From positions 896,371 to 960,370 of the forward strand of contig NZ_FQUD01000002.1 of NCBI RefSeq assembly GCF_900128945.1: 64,000 nucleotides of DNA, given 5' to 3'. The notes beneath the pieces were generated by a model, which ran no database searches, had not been told where the DNA came from, and saw only the letters and a list, made by a program, of their open reading frames with translations. The position numbers were made by a program, and so were the translations under genes. This document shows, piece after piece, positions 34,740-43,711 of the stretch. Each line of letters starts with the position of its first letter. Position 1 is the first letter of the stretch. This DNA comes from Chryseobacterium sp. OV279. Its GTDB lineage: Bacteria > Bacteroidota > Bacteroidia > Flavobacteriales > Weeksellaceae.

Positions 34740-34811
34740 ATGAATAAAAGAGTATTTATATCATTAGATTTACCGGGCGAAAGCGCCCTTTACGATATTT
34801 ATTGTTATTAA
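34740..34811 (+). CDS. Leader peptide of the pyrB operon
   Basis: A 23-codon ORF beginning [15 protein letters not shown] and ending in LYDIYCY. Its stop TAA (34809-34811) overlaps the 5' arm of the terminator at 34810. Inside it, GGGCG-AAAG-CGCCC (34775-34788) forms a small hairpin, and the last third of the coding sequence is U-rich, a place where RNA polymerase should pause when UTP is low. By analogy with the Escherichia coli pyrBI leader, translation close behind the polymerase would block the terminator. The ORF is too short to be certain from composition alone. Confidence 0.6.
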   Translation: MNKRVFISLDLPGESALYDIYCY

Positions 34812-34837
34812 GCGAAGATCCTGTCTTCGCTTTTTTT
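34810..34837 (+). terminator. Attenuator terminator before pyrB
   Basis: AAGCGAAGA (34810-34818) and TCTTCGCTT (34824-34832) form a 9-bp perfect stem with loop TCCTG, followed by T to 34837. It lies upstream of pyrB in the same transcript, so it must be regulated for the operon to be expressed. Confidence 0.85.
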
Positions 34838-34857
34838 ATGCTCAAAAAATAAGAATT

Positions 34858-35754
34858 ATGTTTACAATTACAGAACTAAGCACCGAGAGAATCAACAGTA
34901 TACTGACCGAAGCACTGGCTTTTGCCAACGGAAAAACTGCAAAAATTGAAGGAGAAATTTTCTGCTCAAATCTTTTCTTTGAAGACAGCACAAGAACAAA
35001 GACAAGCTTTGACATCGCAGAAAGAAAACTGGGTCTGCAGGTAGTACCTTTTGATGCTTCCCACAGTTCTGTAAACAAAGGGGAGAGTCTTTATGATACT
35101 GTAAAAACCATTGAAAGCCTGGGAGTGAATCTGGTTGTGATCAGAGATAAGAAAGACAGATATTTTGAAGAACTGAGCAATATCAAAATTCCGATGATCA
35201 ATGGAGGAGACGGAACAGGAAACCATCCTTCCCAGTGTATGCTGGATCTGATGACCATCTATCAGGAATTCGGAAAATTTGAAGGATTGAAGATAGGAAT
35301 AGTAGGAGATGTAAAACACAGCCGTGTGGCCAATTCAAATGCTGAGGCATTGAGAAGATTAGGCGCTAAAGTTTATTTCTCAGGACCTGAGCATTGGTTT
35401 GATGAAGGCGCTTTAATTAACGGAACCTATTTACCGGTTGATCAGCTGATCGCTGAAGTAGATGTTCTGATGCTGTTAAGAATTCAGCACGAAAGACACG
35501 ATGCAAAAATGAGCTACACCGCTTCTGAATACCACAGAAAATACGGTTTAACGAAAGAAAGAGAAAAAGTAATGAAAAACGGAGCGATCATCATGCATCC
35601 CGCGCCCATCAACAGAGGCGTTGAAATAGATACAGACCTGGTGGAATGCGATCGTTCAAGAGTATTCAAACAGATGCAGAACGGAGTCTTCGCAAGAATG
35701 GCCATCCTGAAAGAAGCACTGGAAAAAGAAGGATATACCTTTAAAGAATTGTAA
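34858..35754 (+). CDS. pyrB: Aspartate carbamoyltransferase, catalytic subunit
   Basis: A 298-residue enzyme making N-carbamoylaspartate in pyrimidine synthesis. It carries the carbamoyl-phosphate motif DSTRTKTSF (about 44-52), the S-x-x-K-G-E-S loop ([12 protein letters not shown]) and [11 protein letters not shown]. The aspartate-loop residues RIQHER and the [11 protein letters not shown] segment are present. No pyrI regulatory subunit follows; carA follows after a 99-bp spacer. Expression is probably controlled by the attenuator directly upstream. Confidence 0.96.
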   Translation: MFTITELSTERINSILTEALAFANGKTAKIEGEIFCSNLFFEDSTRTKTSFDIAERKLGLQVVPFDASHSSVNKGESLYDTVKTIESLGVNLVVIRDKKDRYFEELSNIKIPMINGGDGTGNHPSQCMLDLMTIYQEFGKFEGLKIGIVGDVKHSRVANSNAEALRRLGAKVYFSGPEHWFDEGALINGTYLPVDQLIAEVDVLMLLRIQHERHDAKMSYTASEYHRKYGLTKEREKVMKNGAIIMHPAPINRGVEIDTDLVECDRSRVFKQMQNGVFARMAILKEALEKEGYTFKEL

Positions 35755-35853
35755 AAAGTAAAACTGTAAAAAGTATTCATTAGTACATTAATACCTGAAT
35801 ACATTGTACAAAAGAAATTATACAGAATAAAATAGAATAAAGAGATAAATAAA

Positions 35854-36927
35854 ATGAAGAAAAAATTAATACTGGAGTCCGGTGAAGTGTTTCATGGAGA
35901 AGGTTTCGGAGCAGAATTGGAAACTGCCGGAGAAGTAGTTTTCAATACCGGAATGACAGGGTATCAGGAGTTGATCTCCGATCCGTCATACTGCGGTCAG
36001 ATTGTTTGCATGACCTATCCGCTTATCGGAAATTATGGTATTAACCGTGATGATTATGAAAGTATCGAGCCGGCTATTAAAGGACTTATCGTAAAAGAAG
36101 TTTGCGATCTTCCTTCCAATTTCCGTACTCAGATGACTTTAGAAGAATTATTTAAAAAGAAAAACCTTTCAGGGATTTCCGGAATCGACACCAGAAGACT
36201 GACAAGAATTCTACGTAATTCAGGAGTTGTGAAAGGGAAAATTGTAAACGTTGAAGCTGATGAGAACGAGGTGGTTGCAGAATTAAAAGGAACCAACTTC
36301 CCAATCAATCAGGTGGAAACCGTTTCTACAAAAACAGCTTACGCCAATCCGGGAAGAGGATTGAAAGTTGTTTTAGTAGATTTTGGGTCCAAATTAGGAA
36401 TTATCAGAGAGCTGTCTCAAAGAAACTGCGACATCACTGTAGTTTCCCACGACACCACAGCAGAAGAAATTCTGTTAATGGATCCGGATGGAATTATGCT
36501 TTCAAACGGTCCTGGTGACCCGGAAGATAACCCTAAGGCATTAGAAATGATCCGCGGATTACTAGGAAAAGTTCCAATCTTCGGAATCTGTCTTGGACAT
36601 CAGCTGATCGGTCTGGCTTGTGGCGCAAAAACGTTCAAACTGAAATTCGGACACAGAGGAGGAAACCACCCTGTACTGGATCTTGAGAAAAACAAAGTAT
36701 CTATCACTTCTCAAAACCACGGTTATGCAGTAGATCAGGAAAGTCTTAAAGATACAGATCTTGTAGAAACTCACATCGCCCTAAACGACAGAACCAACGA
36801 AGGTCTGAAACACAAGATCCACCCATGCTTCTCCGTTCAGTACCACCCGGAAGCAAGCCCAGGTCCTGAGGACGCAAATTATTTGTTTGATGAGTTCATC
36901 GATTTAATGGAGGAGTTTAAGAAGTAA
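35854..36927 (+). CDS. carA: Carbamoyl-phosphate synthase, small (glutaminase) subunit
   Basis: A 357-residue amidotransferase subunit supplying ammonia from glutamine to CarB. The N-terminal domain (GEVFHGEGFGAELETAGEVV) is followed by a class I glutaminase domain with the nucleophile cysteine in FGICLGHQL, the HGYAVD segment and the catalytic His-Glu in VQYHPEASPGP. Carbamoyl phosphate feeds both pyrB here and argF' upstream. It is followed by the S23 gene and then carB. Confidence 0.97.
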   Translation: MKKKLILESGEVFHGEGFGAELETAGEVVFNTGMTGYQELISDPSYCGQIVCMTYPLIGNYGINRDDYESIEPAIKGLIVKEVCDLPSNFRTQMTLEELFKKKNLSGISGIDTRRLTRILRNSGVVKGKIVNVEADENEVVAELKGTNFPINQVETVSTKTAYANPGRGLKVVLVDFGSKLGIIRELSQRNCDITVVSHDTTAEEILLMDPDGIMLSNGPGDPEDNPKALEMIRGLLGKVPIFGICLGHQLIGLACGAKTFKLKFGHRGGNHPVLDLEKNKVSITSQNHGYAVDQESLKDTDLVETHIALNDRTNEGLKHKIHPCFSVQYHPEASPGPEDANYLFDEFIDLMEEFKK

Positions 36928-36968
36928 CAAAGACTTCAGATATTAGACATCAGATAACAGACTTTATC

Positions 36969-37322
36969 ATGCACAATTTTGAGAAATTACTTTTCTGGCA
37001 GAAATCAATAGAACTTGCGAAAGAGGTCTATATAGTTTGTGCAGAATTACCAAAAGATGAAAAGTTTGGTTTGATTTCTCAAATTAAAAGATCTGCTGTT
37101 TCCATCCCTTCTAATATAGCTGAAGGAGCGGGAAGAAACAATGATAGTGAGTTTTATCACTTTCTGGGTATTGCCAATGCTTCTTCCTTTGAATTGCAGA
37201 CACAGTTAATTTTGACCAGAGAGTTGAATTTGCTGGATGCTCAAAAGGTTAACAGTCTGATATCAAATATAAATGAAATCCAAAGAATGATTTATACATT
37301 CAAATCTAATTTAAAAAAGTAA
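36969..37322 (+). CDS. S23/four-helix-bundle (23S rRNA intervening-sequence-type) protein
   Basis: A 117-residue all-helical protein of the S23 family: FEKLLFWQKSIELAKEVY at the start and the signature QIKRSAVSIPSNIAEGAGR (about 39-57). Family members were first found in intervening sequences of 23S rRNA genes and also appear as solitary genes in Bacteroidota; the function is unknown. It stands between carA and carB on the same strand and is flanked on both sides by TCTGAAATCTGA-type repeats (36930-36962 and 37335-37371), which suggests later insertion into the operon. Confidence 0.92.
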   Translation: MHNFEKLLFWQKSIELAKEVYIVCAELPKDEKFGLISQIKRSAVSIPSNIAEGAGRNNDSEFYHFLGIANASSFELQTQLILTRELNLLDAQKVNSLISNINEIQRMIYTFKSNLKK

Positions 37323-37334
37323 AACACAACGCTG

Positions 37335-37371
37335 GAAGTCTGAAATCTGAAATCTGACATCTGGTATCTAA
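37335..37371. repeat. TCTGAAATCTGA-type repeat before carB
   Basis: GTCTGAAATCTGAAATCTGA followed by CATCTGGTATCT. It is the downstream partner of a degenerate copy at 36930-36962, so the two bracket the S23 gene. Confidence 0.7.
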
Positions 37372-37381
37372 AAAAAGAAAA

Positions 37382-40300
37382 ATGGCAAAACGTACAGATA
37401 TAAAAACAATTTTAGTAATCGGTTCAGGCCCTATCATCATCGGGCAGGCAGCTGAATTTGATTACGCAGGAACGCAGGCTTGTCTGTCTTTGAGAGAAGA
37501 AGGCTACAAGGTGATTTTGATCAACTCAAACCCTGCGACTATTATGACGGATGTGGAAATCGCTGATAAAGTATATATCGAGCCGATTTCGCTTCAGTTT
37601 GTAAGCCACATCATCAGAAAAGAACGTCCGGATGCTTTGCTACCAACGCTTGGAGGTCAGACAGGTCTGAATATGGCGGTAGAACTGGAAAAATCAGGAA
37701 TTCTTGAAGAATGCAAAGTGGAAGTTTTAGGAACTACACTTTCTGCAATCAACAGAGCGGAAGACAGAGATCTTTTCCGTGAACTGATGAGAGAGCTTAA
37801 CGAACCGGTTCCTGAATCAGATATCGTAACTACAGTAGAAGGAGCGATCCGTTTTGCTGAAGAAATCGGATATCCGGTGATTGTTCGTCCTGCCTTTACA
37901 ATGGGAGGAACAGGAGGAGGTATCGCCTCTACGGAAGCTGAATTGAAGGAGATTGCTGAATTAGGATTAAAATACAGTCCGGTAACACAATGTCTTATCG
38001 AAAGATCAATTGCAGGTTTCAAAGAAATTGAATACGAAGTAATGCGTGATGCGAACGACAATGCGATTGTGGTTTGTAACATGGAAAATATAGATCCGGT
38101 AGGAGTTCACACAGGGGACTCTATCGTAGTGGCACCTTCTCAGACACTTTCTGACAGAGAGTATCAGTTATTGAGAAATGCTTCCCTAAAGATCATCAGA
38201 GCGCTGGGAATTGAAGGAGGATGTAACGTACAGCTGGCTTTAGACCCGCACTCATTCAACTACTATATCATCGAGGTGAACCCTAGAGTTTCCCGTTCAT
38301 CAGCATTGGCAAGTAAAGCGACAGGATATCCAATCGCAAAAATTGCAGCGAAGATTGCGGTAGGTTTAACGCTTGACGAGATTATGAATCCGGTAACAGG
38401 AAAAACTTACGCATGTTTCGAGCCTGCTCTTGACTATGTGGTAACGAAATTCCCAAGATTCCCGTTCGATAAATTCGAAACTGCAGACAGAAGATTGTCT
38501 ACACAGATGAAAGCAACCGGAGAAGTAATGGCCATCGGAAGAAACTTCGAGGAATCTTTACAGAAAGCCGTTCGTTCTTTAGAAACCGGTTTAAGACATT
38601 TGGGATTAAAAACAAAACAGGCTGCGGCTTTAACGGACGAAGATATCGAAAGAAGAATCAGAGTTTGTGATGACGAAAGACTGTTCATTATTTGTGATGC
38701 TTTAAGAAGAGGTTACGATTGGGAACAAATTGTAGAATGGAGTAAAATTGATAAATTCTTCATCTGGAAATTAAAGAAACTTGTTGATTTTGAAAAAGAG
38801 ATTGCAGCCAATAAATTCGATAAAGAGACTTTAATTCAGGCTAAGAAACTAGGATTCTCAGATCAGAATATCGCTCACTTATGGGGATCTTCCCAGAGAG
38901 AGGTTTATAATTTCAGAAAGGAAAATGGTGTGATACCGGTTTACAAAATGGTAGACACGTGTGCAGCTGAATTTGAAAGTGAAACCCCTTATTTCTACGG
39001 AACTTATGAAGAAGAAAATGAAAGTGTCGTAACCGATAAAGAAAAAGTAATTGTTCTGGGTTCAGGACCAATCAGAATCGGACAGGGAGTAGAGTTTGAC
39101 TATGCAACAGTTCACTCGGTTTGGGCCATCAAAGAATTAGGTTACGAAGCGATTATCATCAACAATAACCCTGAAACAGTTTCTACGGATTTCTCAATTT
39201 CAGATAAATTATACTTCGAGCCTTTAACGGAGGAAGATGTAATGAGCATTATTGATCTTGAAAAACCTATGGGAGTGGTGGTTCAGTTCGGAGGACAGAC
39301 CGCGATTAACTTAGCAGATAAACTGGCTAGCTACGGAGTAAAAATTCTGGGAACTTCCCTGGAAGACTTAGACAGAGCTGAAAACAGAGATAAGTTTGAA
39401 AAAGCTCTTCAGGAAATGGGAATTCCTCAGCCTTTAGGAAAAACTTCAACTTCAAAAGAAGAAGCGATAAAAATTGCCAACGAAATTGGTTATCCGGTTT
39501 TAGTCCGTCCAAGTTATGTTTTAGGAGGTAGAGCAATGGAAATTGTGTACACAGAAAGCGAATTGGCTCATTACATGGAATTTGCGGTAGATGCAAGCCC
39601 GGAACACCCGGTTTTGGTAGACCGTTATATTACCGGAAAAGAAGTGGAAGTAGATGCCATCTGCGACGGTGAAACGGTTATTATTCCTGGAATCATGGAA
39701 CACATCGAAAGAGCGGGAGTGCACTCCGGAGACTCTATTGCAGTGTATCCACCTCAGAATGTTTCACAGGAGGAAATCGATACTTTGGTAGATTATACCC
39801 AGAGACTGGCCAAAGGATTGAATGTGATCGGTTTAATGAATATCCAGTACGTTCTTTTCGAAGGAAACGTATACGTGATCGAAGTGAATCCACGTTCATC
39901 AAGAACAGTTCCGTTCTTATCCAAAATCACAGAAGTTCCGATGGCGAACTTAGCAACGAAAGCGATTTTAGGCCAGAAACTGACAGATTTAGGATACAAA
40001 AACGGATTGGTTCCGAATAAAGAAGGAGTCTTTGTAAAAGTTCCGGTATTCTCTTTCTCAAAACTGACGAAAGTAGATATCTCCCTGGGACCAGAAATGA
40101 AGTCTACAGGAGAAGTAATGGGGAAAGACACCACTTTGGAAAAAGCTCTTTACAAAGGATTAATCGCAGCAGGAAGAAAAGTTCCGATGCACGGTTCAAT
40201 TTTGTTCACGGTAGCAGACAAGCACAAGCAAGAAGCGGCAGACCTTGCAGCAAGATTCCACGAAGTTGGTTTCAGAATCTGGGCAACAGAAGGAACGGCT

Positions 40301-40564
40301 AAATTCTTTGAAGAAAAAGGGATTCCTTGCAAAATCGGATACAAAATCGGAGAAGATGATGTCAACCTGATCGACCTGATTCAGAAAGGAAAAGTACAAT
40401 ACGTCGTAAATACCATGACCAAAGGGAAGCAGGTAGAAAGAGACGGATTCCAGATCAGAAGAATGAGTGTGGAAAACGGCGTTCCTTGTTTAACATCCAT
40501 GGACACGGTAGAAGCCATCCTGAAAGTAATTGAAAGCATGAGTTTCAAAATGGAAACGATGTAA
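37382..40564 (+). CDS. carB: Carbamoyl-phosphate synthase, large subunit
   Basis: A 1060-residue synthetase with the expected duplicated architecture: two pre-ATP-grasp/ATP-grasp halves (first opening [20 protein letters not shown], second [20 protein letters not shown]), an oligomerisation domain between them (about 400-550), and a C-terminal methylglyoxal-synthase-like allosteric domain (from about 930). Ammonia from CarA is turned into carbamoyl phosphate using two ATP. The key motifs [18 protein letters not shown] and [17 protein letters not shown] are both intact. A terminator follows at 40589. Confidence 0.98.
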   Translation: MAKRTDIKTILVIGSGPIIIGQAAEFDYAGTQACLSLREEGYKVILINSNPATIMTDVEIADKVYIEPISLQFVSHIIRKERPDALLPTLGGQTGLNMAVELEKSGILEECKVEVLGTTLSAINRAEDRDLFRELMRELNEPVPESDIVTTVEGAIRFAEEIGYPVIVRPAFTMGGTGGGIASTEAELKEIAELGLKYSPVTQCLIERSIAGFKEIEYEVMRDANDNAIVVCNMENIDPVGVHTGDSIVVAPSQTLSDREYQLLRNASLKIIRALGIEGGCNVQLALDPHSFNYYIIEVNPRVSRSSALASKATGYPIAKIAAKIAVGLTLDEIMNPVTGKTYACFEPALDYVVTKFPRFPFDKFETADRRLSTQMKATGEVMAIGRNFEESLQKAVRSLETGLRHLGLKTKQAAALTDEDIERRIRVCDDERLFIICDALRRGYDWEQIVEWSKIDKFFIWKLKKLVDFEKEIAANKFDKETLIQAKKLGFSDQNIAHLWGSSQREVYNFRKENGVIPVYKMVDTCAAEFESETPYFYGTYEEENESVVTDKEKVIVLGSGPIRIGQGVEFDYATVHSVWAIKELGYEAIIINNNPETVSTDFSISDKLYFEPLTEEDVMSIIDLEKPMGVVVQFGGQTAINLADKLASYGVKILGTSLEDLDRAENRDKFEKALQEMGIPQPLGKTSTSKEEAIKIANEIGYPVLVRPSYVLGGRAMEIVYTESELAHYMEFAVDASPEHPVLVDRYITGKEVEVDAICDGETVIIPGIMEHIERAGVHSGDSIAVYPPQNVSQEEIDTLVDYTQRLAKGLNVIGLMNIQYVLFEGNVYVIEVNPRSSRTVPFLSKITEVPMANLATKAILGQKLTDLGYKNGLVPNKEGVFVKVPVFSFSKLTKVDISLGPEMKSTGEVMGKDTTLEKALYKGLIAAGRKVPMHGSILFTVADKHKQEAADLAARFHEVGFRIWATEGTAKFFEEKGIPCKIGYKIGEDDVNLIDLIQKGKVQYVVNTMTKGKQVERDGFQIRRMSVENGVPCLTSMDTVEAILKVIESMSFKMETM

Positions 40565-40588
40565 TTTCGGATTCAGATAATATATTTT

Positions 40589-40618
40589 AAACCCCGCGAG
40601 TTTTCTTGCGGGGTTTTT
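40589..40618 (+). terminator. Terminator of the pyrB-carAB operon
   Basis: AAACCCCGCGAG (40589-40600) pairs with CTTGCGGGGTTT (40605-40616, one G-U pair) around a TTTT loop, followed by T. Confidence 0.88.
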
Positions 40619-40634
40619 GTTTTTAATGAGATAA

Positions 40635-40687
40635 AAAATACTTGTCCGTTTTTCGGTTGTACTATGAACGGTGGTAATTTAAATTTG
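40635..40687 (+). promoter_or_regulatory. Promoter with activator-type box upstream of DUF1203 gene
   Basis: A box AATACTTGTCCGTTTTTCGG plus TTG (about 40635-40659) ends in GTTG (40656-40659), which takes the -33 place. The -7 element TAAATTTG lies at 40680-40687, 20 bp later. The same box and the same 20-bp spacing recur at 41169-41221, so both promoters are probably controlled by one factor. Confidence 0.75.
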
Positions 40688-40699
40688 TAAAAAAAGGAA

Positions 40700-41170
40700 A
40701 TGAATAATTTTAAATTTGAAGCACTGAATCATTTAGATTTTGAATATTTGAATGATTTATCAGAAACTGAACTCGCAGAGAATCAAATTAAAAAGATGAA
40801 AGTAGATCAATTCCCGGGTTTTCCTTGCAGGACTACTTTGGAAGATGCTAAAATCGGTGAAATGGTTTTTCTCCTCAACTATGATTTTCACAATGTCAAT
40901 TCTCCCTATCGGGCAAACGGACCTGTTTTTGTAAGGGCAAATCAACCGACAAAGACTTATGAAAACAACGAAATTCCGGTAATGTTCAATCATAGATTGC
41001 TATCACTTCGGGGGTATAATAAAGAAGCAATGATGATTTTTTCTGATGTTTCTGAAGGTAAATTTTTAAAAGAAAAACTTTCACAAATTCTGGAAAATCC
41101 AAAGATTGAATATATCCATTTACATAATGCAAAACCAGGATGCTTTAATTGTACTGTAAAAAGAATATAA
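40700..41170 (+). CDS. DUF1203-family protein
   Basis: A 156-residue protein matching the DUF1203 pattern: FPCRTTLEDAKIGEMVFLLNY followed by SPYRANGPVFVR and a C-terminal YIHLHNAKPGCFNCTVKR. The conserved cysteines and histidines near the end hint at a metal or thiol site, but no function is established. It has its own promoter with the box shared by the PEP-mutase/ada operon, so it may belong to an alkylation response. Confidence 0.85.
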   Translation: MNNFKFEALNHLDFEYLNDLSETELAENQIKKMKVDQFPGFPCRTTLEDAKIGEMVFLLNYDFHNVNSPYRANGPVFVRANQPTKTYENNEIPVMFNHRLLSLRGYNKEAMMIFSDVSEGKFLKEKLSQILENPKIEYIHLHNAKPGCFNCTVKRI

Positions 41171-41221
41171 AATACTTGTCCATTTTTCGGTTGCATAAAA
41201 ACAGGATCCACCTTACTTTTA
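41169..41221 (+). promoter_or_regulatory. Second promoter with the same box (PEP-mutase-like/ada operon)
   Basis: AATACTTGTCCATTTTTCGG plus TTG (41169-41193) differs from the box at 40635 by one base over most of its length. GTTG at 41190-41193 is followed 20 bp later by TACTTTTA (41214-41221), a near match to TAnnTTTG. The weaker -7 element fits a promoter needing an activator. Confidence 0.75.
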
Positions 41222-41233
41222 TAAAAAATTAAA

Positions 41234-42004
41234 ATGACTACAATTCATAAATTCAGAGAACTGCATAAGCAGGATGATCCGTTATTGATAGGAAACGTTT
41301 GGAATGTACAAAGTGCCAGAGCATATGAAAAACTAGGTTATCAGGCAGTAGCTACGTCAAGTTCCGCCGTAGCCTTCAGTCTGGGATACGAGGATGGCGA
41401 AAACATGAGTTTTGATGAATACTTTTATATCGTTGAGAGAATTTTGAAATCCGTCACCATTCCTTTGTCCGTAGATTTGGAAGGAGGTTATGGAAAAACG
41501 GTGGAGGAAATTGTTGTAAATATTTCCAGACTGGCAAAGGCCGGTGTAGTTGGAATCAATATCGAAGACAGTGTGATCATTGACGGAACCAGAAAACTAT
41601 TGAGTACGCATGATTTCCATGAAAAATTAAATGCAGTCATTCTCCAACTTAAAGAGCAGAATATAGATATTTTCGTCAATGTAAGAATAGATCCGTTTCT
41701 TCTGGGAGTAGACAATACAGTACAGGAAACACTTGACCGGATAGAAATCATTGAAAGAGTAGGGGCAGACGGAATTTTCGTTCCATGCATTACCGAAGTA
41801 CAGGATATTGAAAATGTTATTAAGACGGCAAAACTTCCTTTCAGTGTGATGTGTATGCCTGAACTTCCGGATTTTAAAACCCTTAAAACATTGGGGGTTA
41901 AAAGAATTTCATCAGGAAATTTCTTAAATGGGTATATTTATGGTGAATTGGAAACCGCATTAAAAGCCATTGGGGAGGCCGGAAGTTTTTCTCCTATTTT
42001 TTAG
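41234..42004 (+). CDS. Isocitrate lyase/PEP-mutase-family protein
   Basis: A 256-residue TIM-barrel protein. SFDEYFYIVERILKSVTIPLSVDLEGGYG carries the metal-binding aspartate region, NIEDS and VNVRIDPFL the next strands. The KKCGH motif of true isocitrate lyases is absent, so it belongs to the PEP-mutase/oxaloacetate-decarboxylase-like branch. The substrate is unknown. It is followed 6 bp later by ada and shares its promoter, so a role linked to alkylation damage or its precursors is possible. Confidence 0.85.
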   Translation: MTTIHKFRELHKQDDPLLIGNVWNVQSARAYEKLGYQAVATSSSAVAFSLGYEDGENMSFDEYFYIVERILKSVTIPLSVDLEGGYGKTVEEIVVNISRLAKAGVVGINIEDSVIIDGTRKLLSTHDFHEKLNAVILQLKEQNIDIFVNVRIDPFLLGVDNTVQETLDRIEIIERVGADGIFVPCITEVQDIENVIKTAKLPFSVMCMPELPDFKTLKTLGVKRISSGNFLNGYIYGELETALKAIGEAGSFSPIF

Positions 42005-42009
42005 AAATC

Positions 42010-43053
42010 ATGAAACTTACAGAAGAAAGAATGTATCAGGCATCTTTGGAAAAAGATTCCTCATTTGAAGGCATTTACTGGATGGCTGTAAAAACCACGG
42101 GTATATTCTGCCGGCCCACCTGTACGGCCAGAAAACCCAAAAGAGGGAACGTAGAATTTTTCGTCAATACCGAAAAAGCGATAGAAAATGGCTACAGACC
42201 CTGTAAAATATGCAAACCGCTTGAAAAATTGAATGAAACGCCCCGCTACATTCAGGATTTGCTGGATGAACTGCAGCAGAATGAATCACTAAAGATCAAA
42301 GACGCAGATCTTCTGGAAAGAAATATTGAACCGGTAACGATCAGGCGATGGTTTCTGAAAAACCATGGAATGACCTTTCATACTTTTCAACGGGAATTCA
42401 GAATGAATAAAGCCTTCAAAAAAATAAAAAACGGCGAAAGTATCATCGAAGTGGCATTGGATTCAGGCTATGAAAGTTTAAGCGGCTTCAATGAACGTTT
42501 TAAAGAAGTCATTGGTACCACACCTAAGAATACAGGCCGCCGGACCATCATTGATCTGAAAAGAATTGAGACCCCATTAGGTCCTATGTTTGCCTGCTCA
42601 TGCGAGGAGGGAATCTGCCTGCTCGAATTTACAGACCGGAAAAATATAGACCGCCAGTTGGCCCATTTGTCCAAAGTAATGAACGCAGAAATCGTTCAGG
42701 GGGAAAATAAGCATTTCGAACAACTAGAGAGCGAACTGAATGAATATTTTGAGGGAAAAAGAACAACGTTTGAGGTGCCTCTTTATGTTACAGGTACAGA
42801 TTTTCAGAAAAAAGTGTGGCAGCTTTTAACAGAAATCCCCAAAGGCGAAACCCGTACCTACAAACAGCAGTCTGAATTTTTGGGGAATCCTAAAGCCGTA
42901 CGTGCCGTAGGAACAGCCAATGGAATTAATAAAATTGCCATTATCATTCCGTGTCACCGTGTGATAGGCTCAGATGGTGACTTGGTAGGGTATGCCGGAG
43001 GAATATGGAGGAAACAAAAGTTACTTGAGTTGGAAGGCGCTATCTTATTTTAA
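42010..43053 (+). CDS. ada: Bifunctional Ada: alkylation-response regulator and methyl-DNA methyltransferase
   Basis: A 347-residue full Ada. The N-terminal zinc domain has C34, C38, C65 and C68 (FCRPTC and PCKIC); C34 is the expected methyl-phosphotriester acceptor. An AraC-type helix-turn-helix follows (about 100-170, VALDSGYESLSGFNERFKE), then the O6-methylguanine methyltransferase domain with the active-site motif IPCHRVIG (C315). Methylated Ada normally activates its own promoter, and two boxed promoters lie just upstream, so self-activation is likely. The gene follows the PEP-mutase-like gene by 6 bp. A decayed copy of its C terminus lies at 53010. Confidence 0.96.
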   Translation: MKLTEERMYQASLEKDSSFEGIYWMAVKTTGIFCRPTCTARKPKRGNVEFFVNTEKAIENGYRPCKICKPLEKLNETPRYIQDLLDELQQNESLKIKDADLLERNIEPVTIRRWFLKNHGMTFHTFQREFRMNKAFKKIKNGESIIEVALDSGYESLSGFNERFKEVIGTTPKNTGRRTIIDLKRIETPLGPMFACSCEEGICLLEFTDRKNIDRQLAHLSKVMNAEIVQGENKHFEQLESELNEYFEGKRTTFEVPLYVTGTDFQKKVWQLLTEIPKGETRTYKQQSEFLGNPKAVRAVGTANGINKIAIIIPCHRVIGSDGDLVGYAGGIWRKQKLLELEGAILF

Positions 43054-43076
43054 ATATCTTTACAGAAAACCCCGCC

Positions 43077-43652
43077 ATGTCCTCAGAATTTGACCCCGTT
43101 CTACATCACTTCAGCCAATATATTAAGCTCAGCGAGACTTTAAAAAAAGAACTGCTGGATAGATTGTCTTTTCAGACTTTTGAAAAGGGGGAACTTTTGC
43201 ATGATGCTGATAAAATCTGCACCAAAAGCTATTTTATTCTCACCGGACTGACCAGGACCTACTATTTGAAGGACGGAACAGAGATTAGCGAATATTTCTC
43301 CAGTGAAAACGAATGGGTCAATTCCCCAAAAAGTTTTATAGGACGCATAAAAGATATCTATTCCATCGACTGTCTTGAAAAAACAGAAACATTCTGCCTC
43401 AAAATAAATGATCTGGGCTACTTATTCGATCACTTCCCTGAAATGGAACGGTATGCAAGATTATCTATGGGAAGCGTATTCGGGCACCTTATGGAAAGGA
43501 TTACATCTCAAAGATTCACCACCGCTAAAGAAAAATATGAACATTTTCTGACGGTTTACAAAGGAATTTATCACAGAATTCCGCTGGGAATGACGGCATC
43601 CTATCTCGGAATTACCCAGTCTACGCTAAGCAGATTGCGGGCAGAAAAGTAG
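43077..43652 (+). CDS. Crp/Fnr-family transcriptional regulator
   Basis: A 191-residue protein with a cyclic-nucleotide-binding-like beta barrel (about 20-115) and a C-terminal helix-turn-helix ending ASYLGITQSTLSRLRAEK; again the wing is missing. It begins 24 bp after ada and may be cotranscribed with it. No cysteine cluster suitable for an iron-sulfur sensor is seen. The targets are unknown; the neighbouring hydrolase gene is a candidate. Confidence 0.88.
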   Translation: MSSEFDPVLHHFSQYIKLSETLKKELLDRLSFQTFEKGELLHDADKICTKSYFILTGLTRTYYLKDGTEISEYFSSENEWVNSPKSFIGRIKDIYSIDCLEKTETFCLKINDLGYLFDHFPEMERYARLSMGSVFGHLMERITSQRFTTAKEKYEHFLTVYKGIYHRIPLGMTASYLGITQSTLSRLRAEK

Positions 43653-43711
43653 TTTTTGATCTAGAGCAAAAATTATCCGGATTCGCTGAGATATTTTTGT
43701 TAAAAAAAACA

